A DNA stretch of 64,000 nt from Luteimonas aestuarii (GCF_004357985.1 NZ_SMTF01000001.1:1-64000); one strand, 5' to 3'; counted from the stretch's first letter, positions 1 to 12,301 are shown. The notes: generated by a model not told the origin, from the sequence alone. Made by a program: numbers and translations.

Positions 1-297
1 CGTCTTCGCCGGTTTGACCAGCGGCTTCGCCGCTGTTCCCTCCGGCCTGCGGCCTCCGGGTCAAGACCGGTGCCTTGAACCGCTCGGCCATCTCTCCGAA
101 TTGCATTGTCACGACCACAGGGCGCTTGCGCGTCCGAAACTTCAGTCACCCCCGCGAAGAGGCCCATGGACTCGGGCGATCCGCGAATATCCGCGGGTGT
201 CCGCCTTCACAGGCATGACGAAGTCCATCTTCCCCCTACGGAACCACCCCGATCGATCGACCCAGGGCGCAACCAGGGCCAAACATCCACCGCTCGG
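1..297. other. Gene-free left edge with degenerate intergenic repeat
   Basis: I see no credible gene here. The short open frames are Arg/Pro-rich and have no family resemblance. The stretch has small GC hairpins (GCGGCTTCGCCGC at about 31-43) and, at about 149-226, a decayed element running from TCACCCCCGCGAAGAGG to CAGGCATGACGA. This resembles the repeat found between genes in many Xanthomonadaceae genomes. It lies downstream of the LysR gene's 3' end. Confidence 0.45.
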
Positions 298-1305
298 TTA
301 GCGCATTGTCGCATGTGCCGGTGCCTTGAACGACGCGGCAACGGGTGCATGCGACACGTCCCTCTCCTCGCCCTTGCCGCAATCCCGGCAATTGAGGCTG
401 GACTCTTCGATCAGCGTCGGCAGCGTCTCGGCGAGATGGTCTATGAACACGCGCACTGCCGGTAGCAGGCCGCGGCGCGAGGCGAACACGACGTGCGCGA
501 TGCCCTGCGGCAGGCGCCAGTCGGGCAGCACGACTTCGAGCTCGCCGCTGCGCACGGCTTCGGCGCAGAGCGTCTCGGGCAGCATGGTGATGCCCAGTCC
601 CTGCCTGGCCAAGTCCATCAGCATCGGGAAATCGAAACCGGACACGCGCGGCTTGAGTTCGACGCGGCGCACTTCGCCTTCGCGTCCCTGCAGCTCCCAG
701 CGCTGGCGCACGTCGTCCTCGCCCATGGTCATGGTGGTGTGCTCGGCCAGATCCTCCGGCGTCTGGGGACGGCCGGCGCGATCCAGGTACTTCGGGCTGG
801 CCACCAGCAGCTCCTGGATCTGGCCGAAGCTGCGCATCACCAGGCTGCCATCGTCGTCGAGCTTCGTGCGCACGCGCAGGGCCATGTCGAAGCCTTCGTT
901 GATCACGTCGACGCGGCGGTTGCTCACATGCAGTTGCACGCGCACCTGCGGGTACTTCGCCAGGAAATCCGGCAGCAGCTTGGGCATCAGCTGTTGCGCC
1001 AGCCCCACCGGCACACTGGCCTTCACAAGCCCGCGCGGCTCGGCACTGAGGCGGTCCACGACCTCGCGTGCGGCGGTGGCCTCGGCCAGCATGGATTGCG
1101 CATGGCGATGCACGCTCTGGCCAACATCGGTCACCGCGAAGCGACGCGTCGAGCGCTGCAGCAGGCGTACGCCCAGGTCGCTTTCCAGCTGGCTGATACG
1201 CCGGCTCAGGCGCGACTTGGGGATGCCCAGCGCACGCTCGGCAGCGGCAAAGCCGCCGTGGTCGACGACCATGGCGAAGTAATAGAGATCGTTGAGGTCC
1301 TGCAT
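298..1305 (-). CDS. LysR-family transcriptional regulator
   Basis: This is a LysR-type DNA-binding regulator. An N-terminal winged helix-turn-helix occupies about residues 1-60 (typical AERALGIPKSRLSRRISQLE recognition region), followed by a type 2 periplasmic-binding-like effector domain. At 335 residues it is longer than the usual 300, because of a roughly 35-residue tail containing a CRDC pair. The ATG at 1305 has a GAGG ribosome site 8 nt upstream. It is transcribed away from the azoreductase gene, the usual arrangement for a LysR protein controlling its divergent neighbour, probably in response to quinones, electrophiles or dyes. Family assignment is firm; the inducer is not deducible. 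Confidence 0.93.
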   Translation of the reverse strand: MQDLNDLYYFAMVVDHGGFAAAERALGIPKSRLSRRISQLESDLGVRLLQRSTRRFAVTDVGQSVHRHAQSMLAEATAAREVVDRLSAEPRGLVKASVPVGLAQQLMPKLLPDFLAKYPQVRVQLHVSNRRVDVINEGFDMALRVRTKLDDDGSLVMRSFGQIQELLVASPKYLDRAGRPQTPEDLAEHTTMTMGEDDVRQRWELQGREGEVRRVELKPRVSGFDFPMLMDLARQGLGITMLPETLCAEAVRSGELEVVLPDWRLPQGIAHVVFASRRGLLPAVRVFIDHLAETLPTLIEESSLNCRDCGKGEERDVSHAPVAASFKAPAHATMR

Positions 1306-1323
1306 TCGATTAACCTCATAAAC

Positions 1324-1357
1324 GGAACAATACGTGGCATTCGACCATGTTTATTCC
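1324..1357. promoter_or_regulatory. Possible LysR operator between divergent genes
   Basis: An imperfect inverted repeat, GGAACAATACGTGG at 1324-1337 and CCATGTTTATTCC at 1345-1357, sits between the lysR start (1305) and the azoR start (1421). LysR proteins usually bind dyad-symmetric sites in this position. The assignment rests on position and symmetry only. Confidence 0.35.
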
Positions 1358-1420
1358 ATCAAAGCAACGGCCTAGAGTGTCTTCCAATCCCGGCAGCGGC
1401 CGGAAAACGGAGCCAAGGCC

Positions 1421-1999
1421 ATGAAATTGCTGCATCTGGATGCCAGCGTACTGGGTGACCATTCGGTCACCCGTCAACTCACTGGGGCCATCGTCGCACG
1501 TTGGCAAGCCCACGTCCCCGGGCTGGAGGTCACGCACCGCGACCTCGATGCCGCTCCCATCCCGCATCTTGCCGGCAGCGTGCTGGGCGGCACCGACGAC
1601 ATGGAGCGCGCTCGTGGTGAAGCCACCCTCCAGCAGTTCCTCGAGGCCGACGTGGTGGTCGTGGGCGCGCCGATGTACAACTTCGGCATTCCGTCGACAT
1701 TGAAGGCCTGGATCGATCGCATCGCGGTCAATGGCCGCACGTTCCGTTATACCGCGAACGGGCCGGAAGGCCTCGCCAGGGGCAAACGCGTGGTCGTCGC
1801 GACGGCCGCCGGCGGCGTGCACGGCGGGCAGCCGACGGATTTCGTCGAACCCTACCTGCGCCAGCTGTTCGGGTTCCTCGGCATCAGCGACATCGAATTC
1901 GTCCGCGCCGATGGCATCGGCCTGTCGCCGGAGCACCGCGCCAAGGCGATTGATACGGCGCTGGCCGCGCTGCCGGAACCGCTTCGCAAGGCCGCGTAG
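1421..1999 (+). CDS. azoR: FMN-dependent NADH-azoreductase
   Basis: This is a flavodoxin-fold oxidoreductase that uses NADH to reduce quinones and azo bonds in two-electron steps. It is cytosolic and usually homodimeric with FMN. At 192 residues it has normal AzoR length. The N-terminal strand and phosphate loop (LHLDASV) and the FMN-contacting segment APMYNFGIPSTLKAWIDRI (residues about 83-101) match the family, as does TAAGGVHGG near residue 127. The ATG has an AAGG-type ribosome site (GGAGCCAAGGCC). It is divergent from the LysR gene, which probably regulates it. Confidence 0.93.
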   Translation: MKLLHLDASVLGDHSVTRQLTGAIVARWQAHVPGLEVTHRDLDAAPIPHLAGSVLGGTDDMERARGEATLQQFLEADVVVVGAPMYNFGIPSTLKAWIDRIAVNGRTFRYTANGPEGLARGKRVVVATAAGGVHGGQPTDFVEPYLRQLFGFLGISDIEFVRADGIGLSPEHRAKAIDTALAALPEPLRKAA

Positions 2000-2050
2000 C
2001 ATGGCGGCGTGGAGCGCGTCGGGGTGCCAGGAGCACCCCAATGCCCCGCC

Positions 2051-4083
<2,033 letters not shown>

Positions 4084-4138
4084 CCGGATCGCCAGCGCGC
4101 CCCGCGCAGTACACGACCAATGGCTTCCGCGACCCTCA

Positions 4139-4168
4139 CGCAGCGTAAACGCTGCGACGACGCGTCGT
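4139..4168. promoter_or_regulatory. Two adjacent palindromes between the tonB copies
   Basis: CGCAGCGT-AA-ACGCTGCG (4139-4156) is a perfect 8-bp stem with a 2-nt loop. It is followed immediately by the 12-bp perfect palindrome ACGACGCGTCGT (4157-4168). They lie in the 137-nt gap between the two tonB-like genes, about 50 nt before the second start. They could be a terminator without a T tract, or an operator. Confidence 0.4.
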
Positions 4169-4220
4169 GCACGTGCCGCGTGGATAGTGCGAGTCGCCAT
4201 TCATCAACGAGGGCAACACC

Positions 4221-4796
4221 ATGTCCGATCCGAACCCGATGAACCGTCCCACTCCCGACCCGACCCGCGGCAACGTGCCGCCCCCGGTGGAGCCGCCTCC
4301 GGGCGAACCACGCAAGGGCGCCAACCCGATCGTCTGGATCGTGGTGCTGGTCGCGCTGCTGGCGCTGGCCTGGTACTTCATGTCCCGGCGCGACACGGTG
4401 GAAGCACCGCCGGAGCCGACCGCGCCGATCGGCCAGGCCGACGGAACACCGGACGCCGAGCCAGCACCCGAACGCACCACGCCACGCCCGGCGACACCGG
4501 CGGCCACGCCGCCCCGGCCGGACCGCGACGCGGCGGTGCTGGCCAGCGTCGAGCCGGAGTATCCGGTCGCGGCCGCGCGCGCGCGTGACACCGGCACCGT
4601 ATTGGTCCGTGCGCAGGTGGATGCCGAAGGTATGCCCACCGACGTTGAAGTCGCCCGCTCCAGCCGCTCGCGTGAGCTGGACCGCGCTGCCGTCGATGCC
4701 GTGAAGCAGTGGACCTTCGAGCCCGCGATCCGCGATGGCAAGGCCGTGGCCTCGACCGTGCAGGTGCCGGTGGAGTTCACCCTCAGCCAGCAGTAG
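4221..4796 (+). CDS. TonB-family energy transducer, copy 2
   Basis: A second TonB-like protein, 191 residues, encoded directly downstream of copy 1. It has a short cytoplasmic Pro-rich N terminus (NRPTPDPTRG), one membrane helix at about 35-54 (IVWIVVLVALLALAWYF), a Pro/Glu-rich spacer, and a C-terminal domain with EPEYPVAAARARDTGTV and AVKQWTFEPAIRDG. This domain is clearly paralogous to copy 1 (RSSR.R.LDRAA.DAV.QW.FEPA.RDG). GAGGGCAACACC before the ATG provides a ribosome site. Different spacers with similar contact domains suggest a duplicated transducer serving different receptors or sites. Confidence 0.88.
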   Translation: MSDPNPMNRPTPDPTRGNVPPPVEPPPGEPRKGANPIVWIVVLVALLALAWYFMSRRDTVEAPPEPTAPIGQADGTPDAEPAPERTTPRPATPAATPPRPDRDAAVLASVEPEYPVAAARARDTGTVLVRAQVDAEGMPTDVEVARSSRSRELDRAAVDAVKQWTFEPAIRDGKAVASTVQVPVEFTLSQQ

Positions 4797-4804
4797 GTGC
4801 CCCA

Positions 4805-4835
4805 CTCCCCTTGCCCGCATCGCGGGCAGGGGGAG
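4805..4835. terminator. Strong hairpin between convergent tonB and aroA
   Basis: CTCCCCTTGCCCGC (4805-4818) pairs with GCGGGCAGGGGGAG (4822-4835) over 14 bp with one G-T wobble and a 3-nt ATC loop. It sits 8 nt after the second tonB stop and before the aroA stop. There is no T tract on either side, so it may act as a bidirectional rho-assisted terminator or RNA-stabilising hairpin. A similar CTCCCCC/GGGGGAG element precedes tRNA-Val. Confidence 0.5.
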
Positions 4836-4884
4836 CTGGTGGATGGCAGTTGTCGTTGAAGCCGAGCCAGCGAAACGACCTGCC

Positions 4885-6195
4885 TCAGCGCAAACCGAAG
4901 CCCAAGTTCCGCGCCAGCGCATCGAAGCCCGGGAACGACGTTGCCACGTTGGCGACGTCGGCGATGTGGACCTCGCCCACGGCAACCTGTGCCGCAACCG
5001 CGAACGCCATCGCAATGCGGTGGTCGCCATGGCTGGCGACACTGCCGCCGGTGATGGCCGATGTACCGTGGATCGTGGCGCCATCCGGCGTTTCGTCCAC
5101 CTGCACGCCCAGCGTCCGCAGGCCCGCTGCCATGGCGGCGATACGATCGGATTCCTTGACCCGCAGTTCCGCCGCGCCACTGACGACGGTGCGCCCTTCC
5201 GCGCACGCCGCGGCGACGAACAGCACCGGGAACTCGTCGATCATGTCCGGCACGTGTGCCACAGGCACTTCGATGCCGCGAAGCGGCGCATGCCGCACCA
5301 CCAGGTCCGCCACCGGCTCGCCGCCCTGCTCGCCCGGATGCTCTTCGCGGATGTCGGCGCCCATCGCCCGCAGTACGTGCAGCAGGCCGGTGCGCCGCGG
5401 GTTCATGCCGACACGCCGTAGCCGCAGCTCCGAGCCCGGTACCAGCGCCGCCGCAACGAGGAAGAACGCCGCCGACGAGAAGTCGGCAGGCACGTCGATA
5501 TCGGTCGCCGCCAGCCGCTGCCCGCCGCGCAGCCGCACATGGCCCGGGGAAAATTCGATCCCGACGCCGAACGCCGACAGCATCCGTTCGGTGTAGTCGC
5601 GGGTCGGATGCGGCTCCCGCACGATGGTCTCGCCATCCGCGGAAAGCCCCGCCAGCAGGATCGCCGACTTCACCTGCGCGCTGGCCACCTGCAGCGTGAA
5701 GTCACGGCCACGCAGCGGCCGGCCGCCATGGATGCGTAGCGGCGGCAGGCCGCCTTCGGCCGTCTCGATACGCGCGCCCATCTCCGAGAGCGGTCCGGTC
5801 ACGCGCCGCATCGGTCGCTTCGACAACGAGGCGTCGCCCACCAGCACCGAATCGAAGCGCTGCCCGGCCAGCAGGCCCGCCAGCAGGCGCATGCCGGTGC
5901 CGGCGTTGCCGCAATCGAGCGGCGCATTCGATCCACGCAGGCCATCGATGCCCACGCCATGCACCGTGCGTGCACCGGCGGCCGGCGTGTCGATGCGCAC
6001 GCCCAACTGGCGGAAGATCGCCTCGGTCGCGCGCGCGTCCTCGCCTTCGAGGAATCCATCGATGCGCGACACGCCATCGGCCAGCGACGCCAGCATGATC
6101 GCGCGGTGCGACACCGACTTGTCGCCGGGCACCATGATCTCGCCACGCAGTGGCCCACCGCGTGATGCGCTCCAGTCCAAGCCGCTTCCGCTCAT
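4885..6195 (-). CDS. aroA: 3-phosphoshikimate 1-carboxyvinyltransferase (EPSP synthase)
   Basis: Transfers enolpyruvate from PEP to shikimate-3-phosphate, the sixth step of the shikimate pathway. It has 436 residues. The PEP/S3P-binding motif VPGDKSVSHR (about 22-31), LDCGNAGTGMRLL (about 93-105) and SLSKRPMRRV (about 123-132) are present. These resemble class II EPSP synthases rather than the E. coli class I type, whose signature is LFLGNAGTAMRPL. Its ATG overlaps the hisC stop as ATGA, so it is translationally coupled as the last gene of the serC-pheA-hisC-aroA operon. Confidence 0.96.
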   Translation of the reverse strand: MSGSGLDWSASRGGPLRGEIMVPGDKSVSHRAIMLASLADGVSRIDGFLEGEDARATEAIFRQLGVRIDTPAAGARTVHGVGIDGLRGSNAPLDCGNAGTGMRLLAGLLAGQRFDSVLVGDASLSKRPMRRVTGPLSEMGARIETAEGGLPPLRIHGGRPLRGRDFTLQVASAQVKSAILLAGLSADGETIVREPHPTRDYTERMLSAFGVGIEFSPGHVRLRGGQRLAATDIDVPADFSSAAFFLVAAALVPGSELRLRRVGMNPRRTGLLHVLRAMGADIREEHPGEQGGEPVADLVVRHAPLRGIEVPVAHVPDMIDEFPVLFVAAACAEGRTVVSGAAELRVKESDRIAAMAAGLRTLGVQVDETPDGATIHGTSAITGGSVASHGDHRIAMAFAVAAQVAVGEVHIADVANVATSFPGFDALARNLGFGLR

Positions 6196-7322
6196 GCGCG
6201 TGCTCCATCCAGCGCCTGCAGCAGGCGCGCGTTCTCGTCGTCATCGCCCACGGTGATGCGCAGGCAGTCGCCCAGTCCGTAGCCGCCCATCGGGCGCAGC
6301 ACCACGCCTGCGGCGCGCAGCCTTGCCTCGATCGCATCGGTGGCCTCGCCGAACTCGACCAGCAGGAAGTTGGTCTGCGACGGAAACACGAACACACCGC
6401 GGTGGCGCAGTGCGTCGGCCAGCGCCTCTCGGCGCTCGCGGTTGAAGCGGATGCCATCGTGCAGGTGCGCTTCGTCGCCCAGCGCGGCTTCGGCGCAGGC
6501 CAGCGCCGCCATGTTGAGGTTGAAGCTCTCGCGCAGCCGCTCCATCACCGCCACCAGGCCTGGATGCGCGACGGCGAACCCTGCGCGCAGCCCTGCCAGC
6601 GCATACGCCTTGCTGAAGGTGCGGGTGACGATCAAATTGGGATGCGCGGCCACCAGCGGCAGCGCCGAGGCGTACTCCGGCGCATCGACGAACTCGGCAT
6701 AGGCTTCGTCCACGACCACGAGCACTTCGCGCGGCACCCGGGCCAGGAACGCGGCGAATGCCTCCGCGCCGAACCAGGTGCCGGTGGGATTGTTGGGATT
6801 CGCAACGTACACCAGCCGCGTATCGGGGCCGATCGCCGCCGCGATGGCATCGAGGTCGTGCCCGCGCGGCATGGGATGGTCGCGCGGCAGGCACGGCGCC
6901 TGCACCAGCGGCGCGCCGGCCGCCATTGCCGCGATGGCGTAGACCGCGAAGCCGAACTGCGACATCACGATGCCGGCATCGGGCCCGGCGAACGCCTGCC
7001 CGAACTGCATCAGCAGCTCATGCGAACCATTGCCCAAGAGCAACTGCGGCTCGGCGACGCCATGCTTCGCTGCCAGCGCACGCTTGAGGTCGCCGCCACG
7101 CGGGTCGGGATAGCGATGCAACTCGCCGGCCACCGCCAGCAGCGCCTCGCGCACGCGTGGGCTGGGGCCGTGCGGATTCTCGTTCGATCCCAGCTCGACC
7201 AGGACGTCGGGGGCGAAGCCGCGCCGCAGCGCGACCAGGTCATGGCCCGGATCGTAGGCCTTCAATCCGCGGATCGCCGGCTGCGCCAGGCCGGCGAAGA
7301 ACGCCTCGTCCACCGCCGGCAT
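6192..7322 (-). CDS. hisC: Histidinol-phosphate aminotransferase
   Basis: PLP-dependent class I/II aminotransferase, 376 residues. It makes histidinol phosphate from imidazole-acetol phosphate in histidine synthesis. Enzymes found in aromatic operons often also transaminate phenylpyruvate and hydroxyphenylpyruvate. Seen: ELGSNENPHGPSP near the N terminus, VANPNNPTGTW, the DEAYAEF turn, and TRTFSKAYALAGLRAGF carrying the PLP lysine. The ATG at 7322 overlaps the pheA stop by one base (TGATG). Its position between pheA and aroA supports a role as aromatic aminotransferase. Confidence 0.95.
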   Translation of the reverse strand: MPAVDEAFFAGLAQPAIRGLKAYDPGHDLVALRRGFAPDVLVELGSNENPHGPSPRVREALLAVAGELHRYPDPRGGDLKRALAAKHGVAEPQLLLGNGSHELLMQFGQAFAGPDAGIVMSQFGFAVYAIAAMAAGAPLVQAPCLPRDHPMPRGHDLDAIAAAIGPDTRLVYVANPNNPTGTWFGAEAFAAFLARVPREVLVVVDEAYAEFVDAPEYASALPLVAAHPNLIVTRTFSKAYALAGLRAGFAVAHPGLVAVMERLRESFNLNMAALACAEAALGDEAHLHDGIRFNRERREALADALRHRGVFVFPSQTNFLLVEFGEATDAIEARLRAAGVVLRPMGGYGLGDCLRITVGDDDENARLLQALDGARA

Positions 7323-8551
7323 CACGGCACCGCGACGGGATACGAACCCAGCACCCGAACGTCGCCGGCGAAGTCGTCGATCTCGGACAGCGCATCCTTC
7401 AGCGGCGACTCGTCGACATGGCCGGCCACGTCGATGAAGAACGCGTACTGCCACAGCTTGCCGTGCGCGGGGCGTGATTCGATCCGGTTCATGCTGATGT
7501 TCCGGCGCGCCAGCGGCTCGAGGATCTTGTACAGCGCGCCCGGCTGGTCGCGGATGAACACCATCAGCGAGGTGCGGTCGTGTCCCGACGGCGGGAACAG
7601 CGCGCGCCCGATCACCAGGAAACGCGTGGTGTTGTCGCTGCGGTCCTCGATCGGGCCGGCGACGATCTTCATGCCGTACACGTGCGCGGCGTTCTCGCCG
7701 GCGATCGCCGCGGCATCGTCCGACAGCCTGGCACGACGCGCGCCTTCGGCGTTGCTGGACACGGCCTCCTTGTGCACGCCGGGCAGGTTCTCGCGCAACC
7801 AGTGCTTGCACTGCGCCAGCGACAGCCCGTGCGAATACACGCGCTCGATGTCCCCGAGATGGCCGGTGCGCGACAGCAGGTACTGGTGCACGCGCAGTTC
7901 GACTTCGCCGCATATCGTCAATGGCGAGGTCAGGAACAGGTCCAGCGTCGACTGGATGGTGCCCTGCCCGGAGTTCTCCACCGGCACCACGCCGAAATCG
8001 GCATGGCCGGCGGCCACCTCGTCGAAGACTTCCTCCACGCTGGCCAGCGGGAGGCCCTTGGCGGAATGGCCGAAGTGCTTGTGCACGGCCTGCTGCGAGA
8101 ACGTACCTTCCGGCCCGAGGTAGCCGATCTTCAGCGGCTCCTGCTGGGCCAGGCATGCCGACATGATTTCGCGGAACAGGCGTACCAGCACTTCGTCCTG
8201 CAGCGGGCCCTCGTTGCGGTCCACCACCCGGCGCAGCACCTGCGCCTCGCGCTCGGGGCGGTAGTAATCGATCGCGGCCGCCAGCTTGCCCTTGGCCTTG
8301 CCGACCTGGTGCGCCCAAAGCGCACGCTCGGCGATCAGCGCCTGGATCTCGCGGTCGATGCCGTCGATCTGCGCCCGCACGTCGGCCAGGTCGGGCTTGG
8401 GTTGTTTGGCCGCCACCGTGCGCTTGCGCGCCGATGCAGCGGAGCTGGCGGCTTGCGACGCGGGCGGACGCGGCTTCTTGCCTGCACACGCGACCGTCGG
8501 CTTCGCCCCGGCCTGCTTCGTCGCAGGTGCCTTCGTAGTACGCCTAGCCAT
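7322..8551 (-). CDS. pheA: Bifunctional chorismate mutase/prephenate dehydratase (P-protein)
   Basis: Converts chorismate to prephenate and then phenylpyruvate for phenylalanine synthesis. It has 409 residues. After an Ala/Lys-rich basic extension (about 1-50) comes a chorismate mutase helix domain ([19 protein letters not shown], about 54-140), a prephenate dehydratase domain ([32 protein letters not shown]), and a C-terminal ACT domain ([19 protein letters not shown]) for feedback inhibition by phenylalanine. The basic extension is longer than in E. coli PheA; an internal start could shorten it. The gene overlaps serC by 8 nt upstream and hisC by 1 nt downstream. Confidence 0.95.
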   Translation of the reverse strand: MARRTTKAPATKQAGAKPTVACAGKKPRPPASQAASSAASARKRTVAAKQPKPDLADVRAQIDGIDREIQALIAERALWAHQVGKAKGKLAAAIDYYRPEREAQVLRRVVDRNEGPLQDEVLVRLFREIMSACLAQQEPLKIGYLGPEGTFSQQAVHKHFGHSAKGLPLASVEEVFDEVAAGHADFGVVPVENSGQGTIQSTLDLFLTSPLTICGEVELRVHQYLLSRTGHLGDIERVYSHGLSLAQCKHWLRENLPGVHKEAVSSNAEGARRARLSDDAAAIAGENAAHVYGMKIVAGPIEDRSDNTTRFLVIGRALFPPSGHDRTSLMVFIRDQPGALYKILEPLARRNISMNRIESRPAHGKLWQYAFFIDVAGHVDESPLKDALSEIDDFAGDVRVLGSYPVAVP

Positions 8552-9644
8552 GGCTGTCCCTGAACTCCTTCATGAAATCCACCAATGCCTGCACACCCGC
8601 GACCGGCATCGCGTTGTAGATCGATGCGCGCATGCCGCCGAGCACCCGATGCCCCTTGAGGCCAATCAGTCCGGCTTCGCGCGCGCCGGACAGGAAGGCG
8701 TCGTTGCGGCTCTCGTCGTGCAGGAAGAACGGCACGTTCATGCGCGAGCGCACGCGCGGATCGACGTCGTTGCGATAGAAGCCGCCGGACGCGTCGATGG
8801 CGTCGTACAGCAGCCGCGATTTTTCGTTGCTGCGGCGGTCGAACTCGGAAGTCCCGCCTTCGTCCAGCATCCAGCGCACGGTCAGGCCCAGCAGGTACCA
8901 GTTCCACGTGGGCGGTGTGTTGAGCATCGAGTCGTTCTGCAGCTGCGCCGTGTAATCGAACATGTGCGCACGCGGCTGGCCGGCGCGCTCCAGCAGGTCG
9001 CGGCGTACGATCACCACGGTGATGCCGACCGGGCCGAGGTTCTTCTGCGCGCCGGCGTAGACCACGCCGTAGCGCGACAGGTCGATCGGCTCGGACGCGA
9101 TGCTGGAACTGAAGTCCGCCACCAGCGGCACGTCGCGCGTGTCCGGCGCCGGGTTGCCCCAGGCCGGCCGGTATTCCACGCCGTGGATGGTTTCGTTGGC
9201 GGTGATGTGCACGTACGCGGCATCGCGCGTCAGCTGCCAGTCATCGCGCGCGGGAATGCTGCGGAAACCATCCGCCTCGCTGCTGGCGGCAACGTTCAGG
9301 CGCAGCGCCGGCGTGAGCTGCTTGAGCGCGGTCTTGCCCCAATGGCCGGTGACCACGTAATCGACGACCTGCCCTGCCTCGGCGAAGTTCAGCGGGATGA
9401 GCGCCTGCTGCGTGGTGGCACCACCGGGCACGAACAGCACCGCATAGTCGTCAGGCACCGCCAGCAAGGTGCGCACGTCGGCCTCGGTCTGCGCCGCGAC
9501 CTGCATGAACTCCGGGCCGCGATGGCTGATCTCGACGATCGACGCGCCGGCGTCGCCCCACTCCAGCATGTCGGCCTGCGCCTGCCGCAGCACGACCTCG
9601 GGCAGGGCGGCGGGACCGGGGCTGAAATTGTAGGCGCGGGCCAT
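8544..9644 (-). CDS. serC: Phosphoserine aminotransferase
   Basis: PLP enzyme forming 3-phosphoserine from phosphohydroxypyruvate and glutamate. It feeds serine synthesis and, in many gammaproteobacteria, pyridoxal phosphate synthesis. It has 366 residues, the normal size. [14 protein letters not shown] is the classic N terminus, and [10 protein letters not shown] carries the PLP lysine. I start at the ATG at 9644 (MARAYNF), as in known SerC proteins. It is the first gene of the operon and overlaps pheA by 8 nt. Unlike the Pseudomonas version of this operon, no tyrA, cmk or rpsA is included here. Confidence 0.96.
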   Translation of the reverse strand: MARAYNFSPGPAALPEVVLRQAQADMLEWGDAGASIVEISHRGPEFMQVAAQTEADVRTLLAVPDDYAVLFVPGGATTQQALIPLNFAEAGQVVDYVVTGHWGKTALKQLTPALRLNVAASSEADGFRSIPARDDWQLTRDAAYVHITANETIHGVEYRPAWGNPAPDTRDVPLVADFSSSIASEPIDLSRYGVVYAGAQKNLGPVGITVVIVRRDLLERAGQPRAHMFDYTAQLQNDSMLNTPPTWNWYLLGLTVRWMLDEGGTSEFDRRSNEKSRLLYDAIDASGGFYRNDVDPRVRSRMNVPFFLHDESRNDAFLSGAREAGLIGLKGHRVLGGMRASIYNAMPVAGVQALVDFMKEFRDSHG

Positions 9645-9766
9645 GCGGGTGCATCCATCGGGCGTCGAGCGCCGTAGTATGCCGCAGCGCAACAGCATTG
9701 CACCGGCATCGCGAAACTTTCACCGCCGTTGTCGCTCTATTGGTTTCAGACGCAACGGGAGCCGAC

Positions 9767-10738
<972 letters not shown>

Positions 10739-10765
10739 TCCGACCATGACCGGCCATCGACCCAC

Positions 10766-11401
10766 ATGCCACGCACAGCACCGGCGGTGATCGCCGCCAA
10801 GGCGGCCGTCCACGCCCTCGCGCTCGCGCCGCTGGCGTGGCTGGCATGGCAGTTCTGGCGCGTCTACAGCGGCGCCGACATCGATGCCCTCGGCGCCGAC
10901 CCGGTGGCGGAGATGGAACATTTCCTCGGCATCTGGGCATTGCGCATCCTGCTGCTGACGCTTGCGGTGACGCCGCTGCGGCAACTCACCGGCCAGCCGG
11001 TGCTGTTGCGCTTCCGGCGCATGCTCGGACTGTATGCCTTCGCCTATGCCTCGCTGCACTTCGCGGTGTACCTGGTGCTGGACCTGGGCGGCTACTGGGC
11101 GCAGGTGTTCGAGGAGATCGTCAAGCGCCCCTACATCACGGTCGGATTCGCTGCATGGCTGCTGCTGGTGCCACTGGCGATCACCTCGACGCAAGGCTGG
11201 ATCCGGCGCCTGGGGCGGCGCTGGGCGAAGCTGCACCGGCTGGTGTACGCGATCGCCGTGCTGGCAGTACTGCACTTCTGGTGGGTGGTGAAGTCCGACT
11301 ACCGCGAGCCACTGCTGTACGCAGCGTTTCTGGCGCTGCTGCTGGGATGGCGCGCGTGGCGCTGGTTCGCGAGGAGGCGCGCGGCGTCACGGCCTTCCTG
11401 A
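10766..11401 (+). CDS. msrQ: Heme-binding membrane subunit MsrQ
   Basis: Inner-membrane cytochrome b-type protein (ferric-reductase-like family) that passes electrons from the quinone pool or flavin to MsrP. It has 211 residues and about five to six hydrophobic segments. Conserved histidines that could bind heme include YASLHFAVY, KLHRLVYA and VLHFWWV. The RRMLGLYAFAYASLHF block is typical of MsrQ/YedZ. It immediately follows msrP, so the pair forms the complete repair system. No clear ribosome site precedes the ATG. Confidence 0.95.
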   Translation: MPRTAPAVIAAKAAVHALALAPLAWLAWQFWRVYSGADIDALGADPVAEMEHFLGIWALRILLLTLAVTPLRQLTGQPVLLRFRRMLGLYAFAYASLHFAVYLVLDLGGYWAQVFEEIVKRPYITVGFAAWLLLVPLAITSTQGWIRRLGRRWAKLHRLVYAIAVLAVLHFWWVVKSDYREPLLYAAFLALLLGWRAWRWFARRRAASRPS

Positions 11402-11419
11402 GGCACGCCGGCGCGCCGG

Positions 11420-12220
11420 TCAGGCAGGCCCGAACAGTAACAATGCCGACAGCAGCAAGGCGAGCAGCAGTGCCGCCAGCAGTACCCACGGCAGTCGCCA
11501 CGCCGGGCTGGCATCGGCCTCGACAGGTCCGTGGTCAACGTGGACCAGGGCACCGTCGCCCGGGGGTTCCGGCATTGCCGGCAGGCCCCGCTGCGGCGCT
11601 TCCACCACGAACCGATGCAGCCCATCGAAGACGATTTGGTCGCCTGCATTCAACAGTGCATCGCGCACCGGTTCACCGTTGACCTGGCTGCCTTCCGGAG
11701 AGCCGAGGTCGCGCAGCAGCACCTGGTCGCCCACGCGCTCGAGCCTGGCATGGCGTTCGCTGAAGGCGACATCGTCGATGCGGATGTCGGCGCTGGCGAC
11801 GCGCCCCACCAGGCGCGGGCGTTCCAGCGTGAAGCTGCGCCCATGGTGACGGCCGCCGACGCCGCGCAGCACCACGCGCGGATCAGCTGCCTCGTCGCTG
11901 CCCGACAGCCCCGGCGGCGGTACTTCGGGCGGCTGCGCGCCGACCAGCCGCATCTCGATGCCATCGACGTAGATCGCGTCGCCCACGCGCAGCATCGCCA
12001 TGCGCCGGACCTGGCGGCCATTGACGTGCACGCCTTGGCCATCGCCATCGCCATCGATGCTCAGCCACACGCCGCGGCGATCCACGCACAGGCGCACGGG
12101 CGCCGAGGCGCCTTCCACCAGTTCGAGGCCGTCGTTGCTGCGCACCACGCCGTGTTCGCCGATCCCCAGGGGGTGGTCGGCCACGGTCTGGTCGGAGAAT
12201 CGTAATTTGACGCCCTGCAT
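11420..12220 (-). CDS. Tail-anchored protein with two FHA domains
   Basis: A 266-residue protein with two forkhead-associated repeats, which bind phosphothreonine peptides. The first is at about 20-95 (VRSNDG...GVHVNGRQVRRM...VDGIEMRL) and the second at about 120-200 (GRVASADIRIDD.AFSERHARLE, with GS..NG-like ASQVNGEPV). A single hydrophobic C-terminal helix (PWVLLAALLLALLLSALLLF) anchors it to the membrane, with the FHA domains in the cytoplasm. No Ser/Thr kinase gene is nearby. I use the ATG at 12220; the upstream ATG at 12238 overlaps a TAGATT -10-like box. Its phosphorylated partner is unknown. Confidence 0.82.
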   Translation of the reverse strand: MQGVKLRFSDQTVADHPLGIGEHGVVRSNDGLELVEGASAPVRLCVDRRGVWLSIDGDGDGQGVHVNGRQVRRMAMLRVGDAIYVDGIEMRLVGAQPPEVPPPGLSGSDEAADPRVVLRGVGGRHHGRSFTLERPRLVGRVASADIRIDDVAFSERHARLERVGDQVLLRDLGSPEGSQVNGEPVRDALLNAGDQIVFDGLHRFVVEAPQRGLPAMPEPPGDGALVHVDHGPVEADASPAWRLPWVLLAALLLALLLSALLLFGPA

Positions 12221-12301
12221 GCGGCGGCAATCTACCATGTCGGCCTAGGTCCCCGATCCCCGCCACCGCACACTGGCGGCCAACCCGCAATGGAGCCCCC
12301 G

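Noticed and set aside
326-1458. Long plus-strand frames opposite the LysR gene
   Set aside because: Ser/Arg- or His/Ala-rich mirror frames with no family similarity; they are shadows of the LysR gene in GC-rich DNA.
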